From NCBI GenBank assembly GCA_015680685.1, contig MNCI01000596.1, positions 837,279 through 901,278 of the forward strand: a DNA stretch of 64,000 nt, in the 5' to 3' direction. The stretch comes from Gnetum montanum (taxonomy: Eukaryota > Streptophyta > Gnetopsida > Gnetales > Gnetaceae). The translations under genes were made by a program, and so were the position numbers. This document shows positions 1-10,813 of this stretch, piece after piece. The notes under the pieces are model-generated. The model was not told the DNA's origin and made no database searches. It worked only from the letters and a program-made list of their open reading frames with translations. Every line of letters starts with the position of its first letter. Position 1 is the first letter of the stretch.

Positions 1-1806
1 GCGCTACCTCCTCATGTAGTTGAGGTGCCATTGAAATGGAAACTAGCTTTGAAATCTAATGGCATAGGACTTATGCTATTGATATGCTCATGTAGGAATT
101 CAGGTTCTATTATTGTGTGATCATCAATGAGTGAAGTTGTAAGTTGTGTAGCTATTACTTGACCCTTTGTTGATGATTGTACCACATAATGTAAATCAAA
201 TTTTGCCGTTATGGCTTTCCATTAGGCTATTCTACTACTCTCATATAAGTTAGTTGTAATAGCCCTAAGTATGTTGGTTTTGCATATGATGTTAACTTTA
301 CTATCAAACAGATAGTGTCTCCACTTTTTGAGTGTGAATACTAGGGCAAGACAATGTTTTTCGACTTCATTGTGCTTTGCCTCGTAAGCTATTAGTGCAT
401 GGCTTAAATAGTAGACCAGGATTTCAGACCCGTCATCTCTCTTTTGACATAGCAGTGCAGCGATGGATGTGTCTGAGATGTCAAGGTAGATGTAGAAAGG
501 CTTATCCCTCTATGGTGGGTAAACAGTTGGAAGATGTAAAAGCTCTTTCTTTAGGTTATCGAAGGCTTCTTGACATTGATCTATCCACTCGAAGTTGATC
601 CCTTTCTTAAGCAAGTGTTACATGGGGTGTAGTTTGTTTGTCAACTTCATGATAAACCTTCTAATAAATTGTACTCTACCTTGCAACCTATGCAACTTCC
701 TAAGGTTTGTAGGTGGTGCTAAGTTAACGATTGCTCTAACCTTATCAGCATATACTCGTATCCCTGTTTCCGACACTACAAAGCCTAACATGTGTCTGAT
801 TTTTACTCTAAAAACACATTTTCTAGGGTTGAGGTGTAGGTGGTGCCTATGACAATGTTGGAGAACTATATTTAGATTATTGGGATGATTAGTAGCTTCC
901 TTAGTCTTAACTGCTATGTCATCAATGTAGTCATTTAGCCTTTCTAAGAGGTAATCACTAAAGATGTATGTCATTGCTTGTTAATACATTGCTCCAGTGT
1001 TTTTGAGCCCAAAGGGCATCATTGTGTAGCAAAAATTCCCCCAAGGGGTCATAAAGGTAGTTGCTAACTAATTCTCTAGGTTGATGCAAATCTGGTTATA
1101 GCCCAAGAACCCATCCATGAAGTACAGTAAGGCATGACTAGCCATAGTGTCGATAAGTTGATTGATACTTGGCAATGGGAAGTCATCCTTAATTGTTGCT
1201 TTTTTCAGGACTCGAAAGTCTATACAAATTCGTATACCTCTTGTTTTCTTAGAAACTACAATGATGTTTGATACCCATTCCGGGTAATCGACCACCCTAA
1301 TGGAACTAGCTTGGTAAAGCTTGGTGATTTCATTGCGTACAGCTAGTGCAATCTTTGATTTGATTTTGTGAGCCTTTTATTTGACTACCTTGACACACGA
1401 ATCGAGAATAATGTTGTGTTATATGAGCCACGGGTCCAGGCCTGGCATGTCTTCGTATGACCATGCAAACACTTTAACATTGTTATTGAGAACTTTTGAG
1501 ATGTTTTGATGTACCTATGGATCTAGTAAAGAGCTAACTTTTAAGGTTTTTGCCTCACCTCTAAGCATAGTTAGAGGGATTTCAATGAGAGGGTCCTCAA
1601 TCACATCCCCAACCTCTAGGTCTAAGGCTTGAACTAGATGCTCAGGCCAGTCCAAGGGTGTTTCTAAGGGTGCAACGTAAGTGTCACAAGGAGGTGGCTC
1701 AAAGTCTATCAACTCTGGATTTAAGCACCTCATAAATTTGCCATAGGGACCCGTCAGGGTCAACGGTGAATGAAGATCACTATGCATAGCCATTTTTCAA
1801 TTGAAC
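1..1806 (-). pseudogene. Element A pol fragment: reverse transcriptase, RNase H, start of second RNase H
   Basis: Reading from 1806 downward, a linker (1793-1515) is followed by RT. The RT N-terminal half, at 1295-1068, includes CIDFRVLKKATIKDDFPLP and FMDGFLGYNQI. The catalytic box, at 974-618, reads YIDDIAVKT, matching the YxDD signature. RNase H follows at about 600-100, with YYLSHAL and a KHCLALVFTLKKWRHYLF stretch typical of gypsy RNase H. Near the window edge FHFNGTST resembles the first catalytic strand of the second, archaeal-type RNase H of Tat elements. Stop codons and frameshifts separate the pieces. The frame resumes just after a candidate splice acceptor at 1807-1809. The domain identification is secure; activity is excluded. 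Confidence 0.85.
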
Positions 1807-1879
1807 CTGCCACAATAAGCAAATAGACCAAGTCAAGTGATACCTGTTTGGGCATGTAATGAATATATGTAAAGCAATA

Positions 1880-2410
1880 ATGCGACATAAGAGAATAGCC
1901 AGTTTATGGTCTTAGCAGACCACCACTATGCAAAAATTGTAAATTGAAGTTGCCAGTTTAAGGTCTTGGTGAACCATCACTGGGTTTAAAATATAAAAAA
2001 GAATGCTAAAATTGCAAGTTTAAGGTCATGGTAGACCATAATCACATAATGTTGTAATTTGGAGTTGCTAGTTTAAGGTCTTGGTAGATCACTATGTAAC
2101 ATTGTGAGTTGAAGTTGCTAGTGTAAGGTCGTAGTGGACCTTTACTAGGTCTATAATGCTAAAATTGTCAATTTGAGGTTGTGGCAGACCATAACTAGGC
2201 TATACTGTAAGTTAAAATTGCTAGTTTAAGGTCATGGTAGACCATAACTGGGCTACATTGTAGAAAGAATGTTAAAATTGACAGTTTAAGGTCATGGTGG
2301 ACCGTCACTAGGCTGTATTGTAGGTTAAAATTGCTAGTTTAATGTCTTTGCAGATCGTAACTATGCAAATTTTGTAAATATGAAGTGAAAATTTTGGTGG
2401 ACCCACTTAC
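1880..2410. repeat. Degenerate tandem repeat, GTTTAAGGTCNTGG(T/C)(G/A)GACCAT type, left side of the intronic gene
   Basis: At least seven degenerate units of roughly 55-65 bp share a core like AGTTTAAGGTCATGGTAGAC followed by CATAACT. They are spread between the RT linker and the promoter of the plus-strand gene. A related core, AGTTTAAGGCCATT, recurs at 6060-6240, 15270-15300 and 20745-20985. It therefore brackets the intronic gene on both sides in both element copies. Unit length varies and no function can be assigned. Confidence 0.7.
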
Positions 2411-2524
2411 TATGCTGCCAATAAGTGCTATGCTATAGTGGGACTATGCTATAGTACTGCTATGTTGTAGGGGTGTTTTGCGTTATTCAGGTCATGAAAG
2501 TGACAAGTGTTTTTACTACACTGG

Positions 2525-2534
2525 CTATAAATAG
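2525..2534 (+). promoter_or_regulatory. TATA box of the intronic plus-strand gene, copy A
   Basis: The sequence CTATAAATAG followed by GGG lies about 140 bp upstream of the predicted ATG at 2667. The matching gene in element B has TATAAATAGGGG at 15551, about 160 bp upstream of its ATG. The flanking downstream words (AAACTTATCATTTT in A, AAACTTGTCATTTTT in B) are also conserved. Conservation in both copies supports a real promoter for an independent plus-strand transcript. Confidence 0.65.
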
Positions 2535-2666
2535 GGGATTACCCCCTAGTAAACTTATCATTTTCACTATCAAAGCTAACCTTCAAAGTGTAGTGTGGTC
2601 AAGCTGAGAGAAAGAGCATAACAAGCATAGCATAGCAGTTGATACAATGGATTTGTGACCAAGGCA

Positions 2667-5600
2667 ATGGTGCGCAAAAGTGAACGCAGGCATCAGGTGC
2701 TTGCCAAGGTGGATGAAGTGAAGCACACCTTGGGCTGCCTCTCTATGGCATGTGTTGAGGAAAGGTTGGAGGATCCATCCAACCAGTAAGTGTTACGCTA
2801 CCCTCATTTTCTTTTATGTAATGTGTTGAGTGGGGTTCTCATTGTTATGATTGTCAATATTGCTGCCCTGTAACTGTTGCTATTTCCTTGACCACTGCGG
2901 TCGTGGCAGTTTCTACGCTATGACTTGTGCATGGCATGATCTTGATCACCCTTGTTGATGGTTGATGCAGCACTGCAATGGGGGTTTGGGTGGTTCTGGG
3001 TGGCATAATGCTTTTCCAACATATTGTACCATCCTTAGAAGGGATTTTTTGTTTGCAAAGTTTTGGGGTAGTGTAGCACATGCTTGGCGTAGCGTAGCAC
3101 AAGCAAAGGGAGAGTTTATTATGTCTGTGTTTTGCCTAGCCATGTTTCATGTGGTGGGGTAGGACTGGGACAATAGGAATGCTATGAGTTCTTTTTCGTA
3201 GGCCACGTTGTTTTGGTCATTGGCACTATTAGATTGTTACATTTTAGTTCCTGTCATGCTATGTTGTTATGTTGCAGGCTTGTTACACTACCACGCTGAC
3301 AAGCCTGTCACGCTGCTATGCTGTTAGACTTGCAATGCTGTTAGATTTGCTATGTTGCTATGCTACTAAGTTTGCTACATTGCAACACTTGTTACAATGT
3401 CCTTCTTGTCACATTGTCATGCTAGTTACATGTTGTGCTTGTTGTACTTGTTATATTGTTACACTTGGCATATTGTTGCATTTGTTGTACTTGCCACTTT
3501 GCTACACTACATGGGGTACAGTTTTCCTACTACATTGTGCATAACGCAACCATTACTATTGTGCAGAGTGTGGCTACTATGCTGCACTATACAGGATATG
3601 TTTGTCATGCTATGGTATGTAGGGGATAGCTGCTACACTGTGCAGGGTGTTCCTGCCATGCTACACTATGTGTGACACCTTGCTACGTTGAATACAACAC
3701 TCAGTTCTATTTTGTTATTCTAGGGATTTATTGTTTTGTGCCTGAGGAAAAATTTGTAAGGGGAGGATCACAATATGCTACATGAGTAATCATCACTTGA
3801 ACACAGTGTTAACGTTTGATGGTTTATCATGCAGGGTCATGTGGAAACCCATCTTGATTGTGCTAGAAGTGGTAAGCATCTTGTGTTGCTTGAGTGATCT
3901 CGTGGCCAATGTCCCTCCTCCCCATGCATGGGTGGGGCATCAGGTAGTCTAGTCCTAGGAGGGTGCTCAAGAGTTCTTAGAGTTCTTCCTTCACCACTTT
4001 AGTATGATAGTGTGGTCACACTTATCGACTGAGACAACCACTATGCTCATTGAAACTTTGTTGCCTGGGGAAAATTGGGGCATCTTGAAGTTCATGGCTG
4101 AAAAGTCGATTAAGGGTGAAGGGGTAGAGGGCTCAAGTAGGAGGGGTCTAAGATGCTTGATTTGGATTTGGGACATTCCCAAATTCAAATGCTACCACAA
4201 ATACAACACGTTGTTTGTTACCCGTCACATGTGCACCTACTTCCAGAAACCACTTGGGACTACTTATTGTGTTGGTGGGTGAGCCCCATGAAGATGTTTC
4301 AAGCATTTTTTATTATTTTTATTTCCTTTCATAGTCAAAAATGCTTATTATACTTTTCATGCTACTAGGTTTGTGATCGACAAGGATGATCTTCACGGTA
4401 ACAAGGATACATTGGCATTGGCCCAAATGGCTTTGCTAAAGTTCTCCTCCACCAAGAACGTGTGTGCTAGTGTCATAGGAAAATTGGGGCTTGATTTCAA
4501 ATCCTACCCAACCAAGTATGCCAAGTTCTATTTGAAGTGTAAGGAGCTTGGCTAGTTGGATAGAGAATGGGACAATCACTGACTTCTTATCATAGAAGAT
4601 GTTTTGGTGGAAATTCCACCATTCCCTATACCATTCAAACCTGGTATCTTAAGTTACATATTTTTTTATGTGTGTTCAAGTGATTGACGTTGCCTTTTAT
4701 TTTTCTTTTGCTAACTTTATTGTTGATCATTGCAGCAGCAAGTGAATCCCAAGAGGTTATATTGATTACCTTTGAACATAATGAATCCAACCTTTTCTTC
4801 AAGTACGGGGAGGTGGAGGAGACTCAGCATTGGCTTTGCAATGGGGTCCTAGCCACCCTTGTTCACAACATTTAGAAGGATGGGCTAATGGACTTATTCC
4901 TGGCAGTAAATCCAACTGTCCTTGCTGTTGAAATGCTTTCCCTAGCTAATTCCTTTTTCGAAATGTCTGATCGCTTCTGCACATGGATTCACAATGTGGA
5001 GGCAGTGTTTGAAATCAATGATAAAATTTTTGTAGACATTTTCGGTGTTCCCTCTAATGGCCTACCTATAGGGGAAAAATCTATCAAAGATGCAAACCAT
5101 CAAGGGGACATAGAGGAATGGTTGGGGATAAGTAAGGACTAAAAGGGGATTTACATCTACAAGGTCAAGCTAGTAGTGGCCCAAGTGGTTTACCCTGTCT
5201 TCCAGGCTTGTGCCTTCCCCAAGCTACTCTCCCAAGGGAAAATCCTTGGAGTGGAGCAAACTTGGATTATGAGGAAGGTCGTGAAGGAAGGGACCCATTA
5301 TAACTGAGCCAAGTACCTTTTTGAAGGCTTGCGTGCTAAAATGGTCAAACTTCGTGAGAAGCTTGACACACATTTCAATGTTCACTACACCTTCTTCATA
5401 GCTTGCCTATGATGGTTCATGGAATTCCTGATGGTATGTGAAAATGGCACTTGGGTACAGTAGGATCGTAACCAGATATCCAAGCCATGGATTTGCTAGG
5501 TGTTCTACACCACCCGATTCCAAGACCCCCAGAAGCTATTGGGGAATCTCTTTCGATAATGAGGGATCAGGTGGCATGATCCTTTCATGCCCATGACAGC

Positions 5601-5967
5601 ATTGGAGAGGTGCCTCCCATCAACATAGGCAATGTGTTAAGTGAGGAATATCTCATCGTTGAGATGGTGAAAACCAAGCTGCAACGGAAAAAGTCTCATC
5701 CAGTAGAGGAGCCTCCCCATACTACTAAAGAAAGATGGAGGAAGTTGCGAATCAAGGTTCGCAAGGTGAAACACACGGTTGGTAAGTATGCTTAACTGTT
5801 TGCTTAGCATAGCACCTACTACATTGTGCTACGTTGTGTAGCGTAGCATAACATAGCAGCCATTTTGTTTTGGAGTATCCTGCTTATTTTAAATGTGTTT
5901 ATCAGAAGAAGAAGAAGAGGAAGAAGAGGTTTTGGCCCCTAATGCAGGGGCACCCATTGTAGAATAG
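2667..5967 (+). pseudogene. Multi-exon gene of unknown function nested antisense in the intron of element A
   Basis: I reconstruct five exons by comparison with the copy in B: 2667-2785, 3835-4278, 4369-4643, 4736-5781 and 5906-5967. Donors read GTAAGT, GTGAGC, GTATCT and GTAAGT, and the acceptors end in AG. Exon junctions keep the reading frame and have the same phases as in copy B. Exon 2 encodes segments such as LIETLLPGENWGILKFM. Exon 4 encodes QHWLCNGVLATLVHNI and FGVPSNGLPIGEKSI. The last exon is an acidic tail (a run of Glu) ending in a TAG stop. In-frame stops occur in exons 2, 3 and 4, and there is at least one frameshift in exon 4, so this copy is a pseudogene. I do not recognise the protein. 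It shows no RT, protease, integrase or transposase motif. The short acidic end replaces the extra exons seen in copy B. Confidence 0.6.
3240..3680 (+). repeat. Low-complexity TGCTA(T/C)GCT-rich stretch inside intron 1 of the nested gene
   Basis: This part of the predicted first intron is dominated by irregular repeats of TGCTATGCT, TTGCTACACT and TTGTTACA. It gives spurious plus-strand open frames rich in Cys, Leu and Tyr, which I do not treat as genes. The same words occur elsewhere in elements A and B, for example near 5800, 10545, 11820 and 12040. Confidence 0.55.
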
Positions 5968-6049
5968 TGTAAAAGAATTATTTTATTTTGGTAAATCTAT
6001 TATTTATTTATTTTTATTAATATGTTTGGGCCCCTCGAGGGCCTCTCGT

Positions 6050-6250
6050 TTTAGTTTTAGGCCATTTCTAGCTGTAGCAATAGTTTAAGGCCATTTTGGG
6101 CCATTGCTTAATGATAATTTTTTTTATTTTTAGCTATTTTTTTGAGAAGTGGAGTTGCCAGTTTTAGGCCTTGGCAGGCTGCAATGGTAGTTTAAGGCCA
6201 TTCCGAGCCATCGCTAATTTTAGGTTATTTCGGGCTGTGCAAGGTATCGG
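6050..6250. repeat. AGTTTAAGGCCATT repeat array, copy A, right side of the intronic gene
   Basis: About five units share GTTTAAGGCCATT followed by (T/C)(C/G)GGGCCAT or GAGCCAT. They sit just 3' of the nested gene (stop at 5967) and before the predicted intron donor, the same relative place as the array at 20720-20990 in element B. The 300 bases that follow, to 6540, are A-rich repeats of AATGTAAAT and AATGTGAAA words with no coding potential. Confidence 0.7.
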
Positions 6251-6567
6251 TGACAAGGGTAATGCAATTGAAAAATGTGAATTGTCCAAACAGTGAACTT
6301 CAATATATAAAAAATGTAAATGGTGCAAACAAGAAATTTAACGTGAAAATGTAAATTATGCAATTGGAAAACTCAACGTGAAAATATAAATTATATAATC
6401 AGCAAACTCAATGTAAAAATGTAACGATGAAAACAGCCAGTCAAATGTGAAAATGTAAGCCCTGCAAACAAGAAATTTAATGTGAAACATAAATCATACA
6501 ATCAAATGTATATGAATTCGCTAAAGTGATGTAACAACAACTTTCAGTCATGCAACTAATTTCTAAC

Positions 6568-7740
6568 CTTGTGTGGGTTAGGCGAGGCATATGGCCAAGA
6601 GGCCTTGCATTGGTATTCATCTATGTCATTGCCTACGGGTCGAAAGGGCTACTCGGTCCATGTGATTTCTTCATTTTAACTAACAATTTTGGAATGCTCA
6701 TTTTTCAAGCATGGAATTTTAGTTTGAATGGGGAATTCATTTTCAAAGATTTCTATCTCTGAACCTTGCTCCATGTTCACATTGTTAATGGCTTGTGAGG
6801 CCATTTCGTCACCGCGAATTACCACTTCCCCTCCTGTGTAGGGTAAATGGATTTCCTGATGTATGAGTGAGGAAAAAATCCTTATCTGAGCCAACCATGA
6901 TCTCCCTAGGATTAGGTTGAACCCAGGCATCTCTTCCACCATAATGGACACTACACTTGTAGGGAACTAGTCTCCTGCCATGAAGTTGATTTGGATAGTT
7001 CCCTTTACCACTACGTGCGTCCCATTGAATGATTTCAGGTAGGAAGTTACCATGGGTTTGATTTGATCAACCAAGCCTAATTTGTCCACTATGGGAAATG
7101 GAATGACATTGGTAATGGCCCCTTCATCAACATGTACCCTTCGGATCTTTTACTGGCCAACCCAAATTGTGATGAACATGGGTGTCGTGATCACCTGACC
7201 CTTTTCAGCATCATCCTTAATGGACTCATCAAGAAATGTCAACTGAGCTAGCCATGGTTCTTCAACTGTAGAGGGAAGCATGATAGCATGGATTACTTTC
7301 TCTTCAGTTGACATGTTTTCATCAACCGAGATAGAAGCTAACATGCGAACCATGGCCTCAAAATGCATGTGGAAGTCATTATCAAGTCATATAGGCTTAG
7401 AGTTGTGTTTTTCTGCTTCAAGGCTTGTTTGACTTATGTAAGGGCATTGAGAAATTCCTACTCACCATCTTGTTGTTTGCTAACCCTTTCCTCCTCTATT
7501 TGTCCTAGCAGACAAATCTCCCAAGGGGGAGTGATTTTTGGCTGACTAACTAGCTTTTTTGGCCCGACAAGCTTTGATTGTGTATGTACGTTGCCACCAT
7601 CAATTGATGACAGAGAGGTCATGGGAACTGCACAAAAGGGGGTAGGCTTAGGGGGACCTAGCGTAGTGTGCTTTCTAGCCATCTTGTCTACTAAGTGCTC
7701 TTCACGCTTTTTTGGATGAGGAGGCTATGGTGCAATTTTT
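6568..7740 (-). pseudogene. Element A aspartic protease region
   Basis: Reading from 7740 downward, the frame at 7368-7150 carries a segment ending GQVITTPMFITIWVGQ. Next comes HVDEGAITNVIPFP, at about 7130-7085, the expected active-site loop. The frame at 6951-6676 carries GFNLILGRSWLAQIRI, matching the ILG-R/D-W-L motif that closes gypsy proteases. The catalytic triad position reads D-E-G in place of D-T/S-G. Element B has D-D-G at the same place. Several stops interrupt the frame. The upstream part (7740-7370) is a linker from gag. Assignment to protease is firm from the context and the closing motif. Confidence 0.7.
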
Positions 7741-10260
7741 GTTACCTAGCTTCGGGCAGTAGAGGAGCTTGGATGTTTTGGCACCTTAATGATAAATGGT
7801 GCTTGTTGTGTTGGTGTGGGTGGTGGTGTAACTTTGAGCACAAAGGTTGAATGGAATGTCTAATTAGAAACTTTAAAGACAAACATGACTTGTGATGTTT
7901 TTGTTGTTGTTGTTGGCATTTCTGTGTTACAAGGAGGCACACACACCACGAATGGTTGCTATGGTGGTTATGGATTACTGTCAATGCCAATAACATTAAT
8001 GATGTATCCTACATTGTTAGCATTCATGGGGTCTTTGTAAACATGCATTGATTGGTTTTTGGGGTGGATGGGACTGCTCTCATCTAGGACCAGCTTGCCC
8101 TGATCAATCATGCATTGGATATCATCTTTCAACACTAAAAAGTAGCCTGTATCGTGACCACACAGTTGGTGGTAGTCATTCTAGCCTAAAATTCTTAGGC
8201 ACTAGAGGTTCATTAGGCATAGCCAAGGAGGGGTTTTGTAAAACTTCATAGTACCTTTGATGGCATTTGATTGCCTCCTCCAGCATCCATTTATGTTGTA
8301 TACACCTTTCTCCCAATAGTTGCTTCAAAAGTTTCGAAGGCTTAATGGGTAAGGGGGTATACTTGGAGCAATCCTTGTGCTCAAAGTTGGGCCTTGGCTG
8401 GGTTGGCACCATAGGTGTTGATGTTGAAGACTATCCTGTGTTACTAGAGCCAAGTGTGGTGTTAGCAGTAGTGTTGGGTGCTGTGGTAGCCTTTTTGTTC
8501 TTGCTATTGTCAGGCTTGGTTTCTTTGGCCATAGTAGCCACTATTGTTGTCGTGCCTTTGCCCTTCTCTTTGTCTTTTTTGATATGTGAATTTTTTCATG
8601 TCACATAGGTAAGGTTCCTAGTAGCTTTGGCTATGTCCTAAATGCTCTTGGTTTGTGAAAACGCTTGGCTTAGGGACTACAGGGCTAGGTAGTAGAGTTT
8701 AGACTTAATAAAGTCATTTACCATGCCCTTAAAGATAGCCAACAAGTGGGCCTCAGCAATCAACTCACGTATCTCATTCAAGGTTGTGCTCCACCACTAT
8801 ATGAATCTTTGCACAGATTCTAGCAAGTCCTACTTAACACTCATGAGCTGGTCAAGTGTGACGTCCAGTTTCAAGTTATACTTGAAGCCAGTCACGAACT
8901 AATGTAGCAACTCTTCCAAGGTTGAGATGGAGGTGCATGGGAGTGCACGGTACCAATCCAGAGCTTTATCTGTTAGGGACATGGCAAAGACATGGATGAT
9001 AGTGTGAGGCCATGGTTGCAGCAATAGGGATTTGGACCTGAAGGTCATCAAATGCACATTGGGATCACCCTTCCCATTGTAATTTGTAAATTGGGGGAGT
9101 GGCACCCCAAGGGGCAATGTAAGCATAGGAACAGCTGGGCTAATAGGGTCAGCATGGTAGAAGTCCATGACTTGAACAGTTTCAGAACCGATGACCTTCA
9201 GTTGTTTGATTTCTTTAATGAGGGTTTGGATGAGTTGGAAAGCTTGATCTAGACCTGGGGACATCACAAACAGTTGTAGAGCTACCTAAGTAGCCATCAT
9301 GGGTGATGCTATTGGGGAAACAACCTATCCCATGGGAGGCACCGTTGATGCTGCTCCAGTGAGTGGTGTTGCCTAGGCTGTCCACCACCTAGTGGATGGT
9401 GCTATTGGGGCAATAGCTATTAGTGGCACCATGGGGTTGGCTACTTGCCTAATAGGTAGGGTATCCCATAACCCTGTGTTTGGTTGTACCACTTGCAGGA
9501 CTTGGTACGCTTGGTGTTGAACATAATGTAACATCTGAGAGGGTTGCGCAGTAGGGAGGGGAGCAACTCATGCCCACCATGTGGTTGAGATTGGGTCTGC
9601 TACTGGTGATGGGATGGATGCGGACAAGGGAACAAGAGTAGAATCCACATGTAGTTGTGACATAGGCACAGTGTGCACGTATGGCAGTGTAGCTATGACT
9701 GATGTTGGGTATGATGCCAAAATAGATTGTGATGCTAAAACAGACTGGGAAGGAAAGGTGACTAGAAGTGAAGTTGAAGGGGTTGTGTGCTAATAGGTTG
9801 AAATCATGGGATGGATGCCCACTACTGATGAGGGTGTGAGCTATGGTAGGGTTGGGGTGACAATGAATGGGGCAGAAGAGAAGAGCAGGTTTGACTAGAA
9901 GACAGTAGTGGAAGGGATAGCCGCGGTGTAGATATGGCCACCACCTTCGAAGTGGGAGTCCAAGTATTCCTGCCCATCCTAAAACACCTCATCATAGTGG
10001 GATGTCATGTCTTGTTCCTTAGACCTACTCACTTGCATTAGTTTCTTTAACACCCATTGATACGCTTCAGACAACGGGATGATGACAGCAAGAGCATGAA
10101 TGAACTCCCTCCCGTTTCGATGGAGGAACTCAAAGTTATGTTTATCTTCAAGTTCCTGGTGATCTAGGGGTGGATTTGCTTGAACTTTTTCACAGAGGAA
10201 ATTGTATCACTTTGCATCTTGTGCCAAATGCTTGGGTGATAGCTATCATAGCCTAAGGGA
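7741..10260 (-). pseudogene. Element A gag
   Basis: The capsid-like core lies in the frame 9267-8899, with PQFTNYNGKGDPNVHLMTF and DKALDWYRALP. This is the pattern of the retrotransposon gag domain (motif G-DP--H, then W---L). Downstream pieces run through 8412-8176, where a former zinc-knuckle region reads YHQLCGHDTG. In element B the same spot still has the Cys residues (CNYHQLHGHDTDC). The N-terminal part between about 10250 and 9300 is recoverable only in fragments. Stops of the TAG and TGA kind are frequent, consistent with decay at methylated cytosines. Confidence 0.75.
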
Positions 10261-10795
10261 TTGTCATTGTACTAGCACAAGGCTAGGCTATCGCTCTGTA
10301 CCTGTCACATGTTAGATAAAGTAAGGTACCTCCAAGTTTGATGTGGGAACTACTATGGTAATGGGATTCATTTTTTGTTATGAAACTGGTGGAAGAAAGA
10401 AGGGTATGCATGAGGAGGAGTTGCAAGTAGCGTGTTGTTACGTTGAGCAGTAGTAGTGAAAGCTGTAGGAGAGGAGGCTAAAACTAGGTAGTTTGGGAAG
10501 TGTCAGAAGCTAGCTTCATTCATTGTTACACTTGCTATGCTGGGCAGAGCTACTATGCTAGGAGATTCACTACACCACACGAGATGCATGTAGTGTAGCG
10601 TAGTTAACAAAGTAAATGCAATACTATAAGCGGTTGGAGGCTTTCATCCTGTAGGATTCCAGGGGAACCATCATTGTGACTAGTCTGCACCACCTAGTGC
10701 GTAGACAACCACAAGGGTGTCATGTCTACACTAGTAGGTGACGAGGTATAAAAAAATTGCAAGATTACCTATGATACGTAGAAAGGGCACAAAGG
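10261..10795 (-). other. Element A untranslated leader between primer site and gag
   Basis: No coding potential is visible. The stretch contains TGCTATGCT and TAGCGTAG words around 10545-10605 and matches the corresponding leader of element B (33240-33816) in order and approximate length. It is interpreted as the 5' untranslated region of the element transcript. Confidence 0.5.
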
Positions 10796-10813
10796 GCGCT
10801 CCTTCTAGTGCCA
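10796..10813 (-). other. Primer binding site of element A (tRNA-Asn type)
   Basis: On the minus strand the site reads TGGCACTAGAAGGAGCGC. It matches the complement of a plant tRNA-Asn 3' end (TGGCGCTAGAAGGAGGGC, from recall) except for a few substitutions. Element B has a closer match at 33834-33817. It lies immediately inside the LTR, as expected for a retrotransposon primer site. Confidence 0.65.

Larger units (their letters stand above)
1807..6567 (-). other. Predicted intron of element A between protease and RT
   Basis: On the minus strand a donor-like GTTAGAA begins at 6567, just after the protease coding end. An acceptor reading TTGTGGCAG ends at 1807, just before the RT linker. Element B has GTTAGAA at the matching donor (21162) and TTATTTTGTAG at the matching acceptor (15130). 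Ogre-type elements are known to splice out an intron between protease and RT, so position and signals agree with the family. The interval carries a gene on the opposite strand plus short degenerate repeats at both ends. Splicing is inferred and not observed. Confidence 0.55.

Noticed and set aside
1880-2410. CRISPR-like array
   Set aside because: Units are degenerate, spacing is irregular, there are no distinct spacers, and the context is a plant retrotransposon.
3269-3675. Overlapping plus-strand ORFs rich in Cys, Leu and Tyr
   Set aside because: They arise from TGCTA(T/C)G-type low-complexity repeats in a predicted intron; three frames are open at once and none is conserved in copy B.
8267-8608. 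Plus-strand 113-residue ORF with a hydrophobic stretch that looks like a membrane protein
   Set aside because: It is the antisense shadow of the element A gag; the minus strand carries the recognisable gag motifs.
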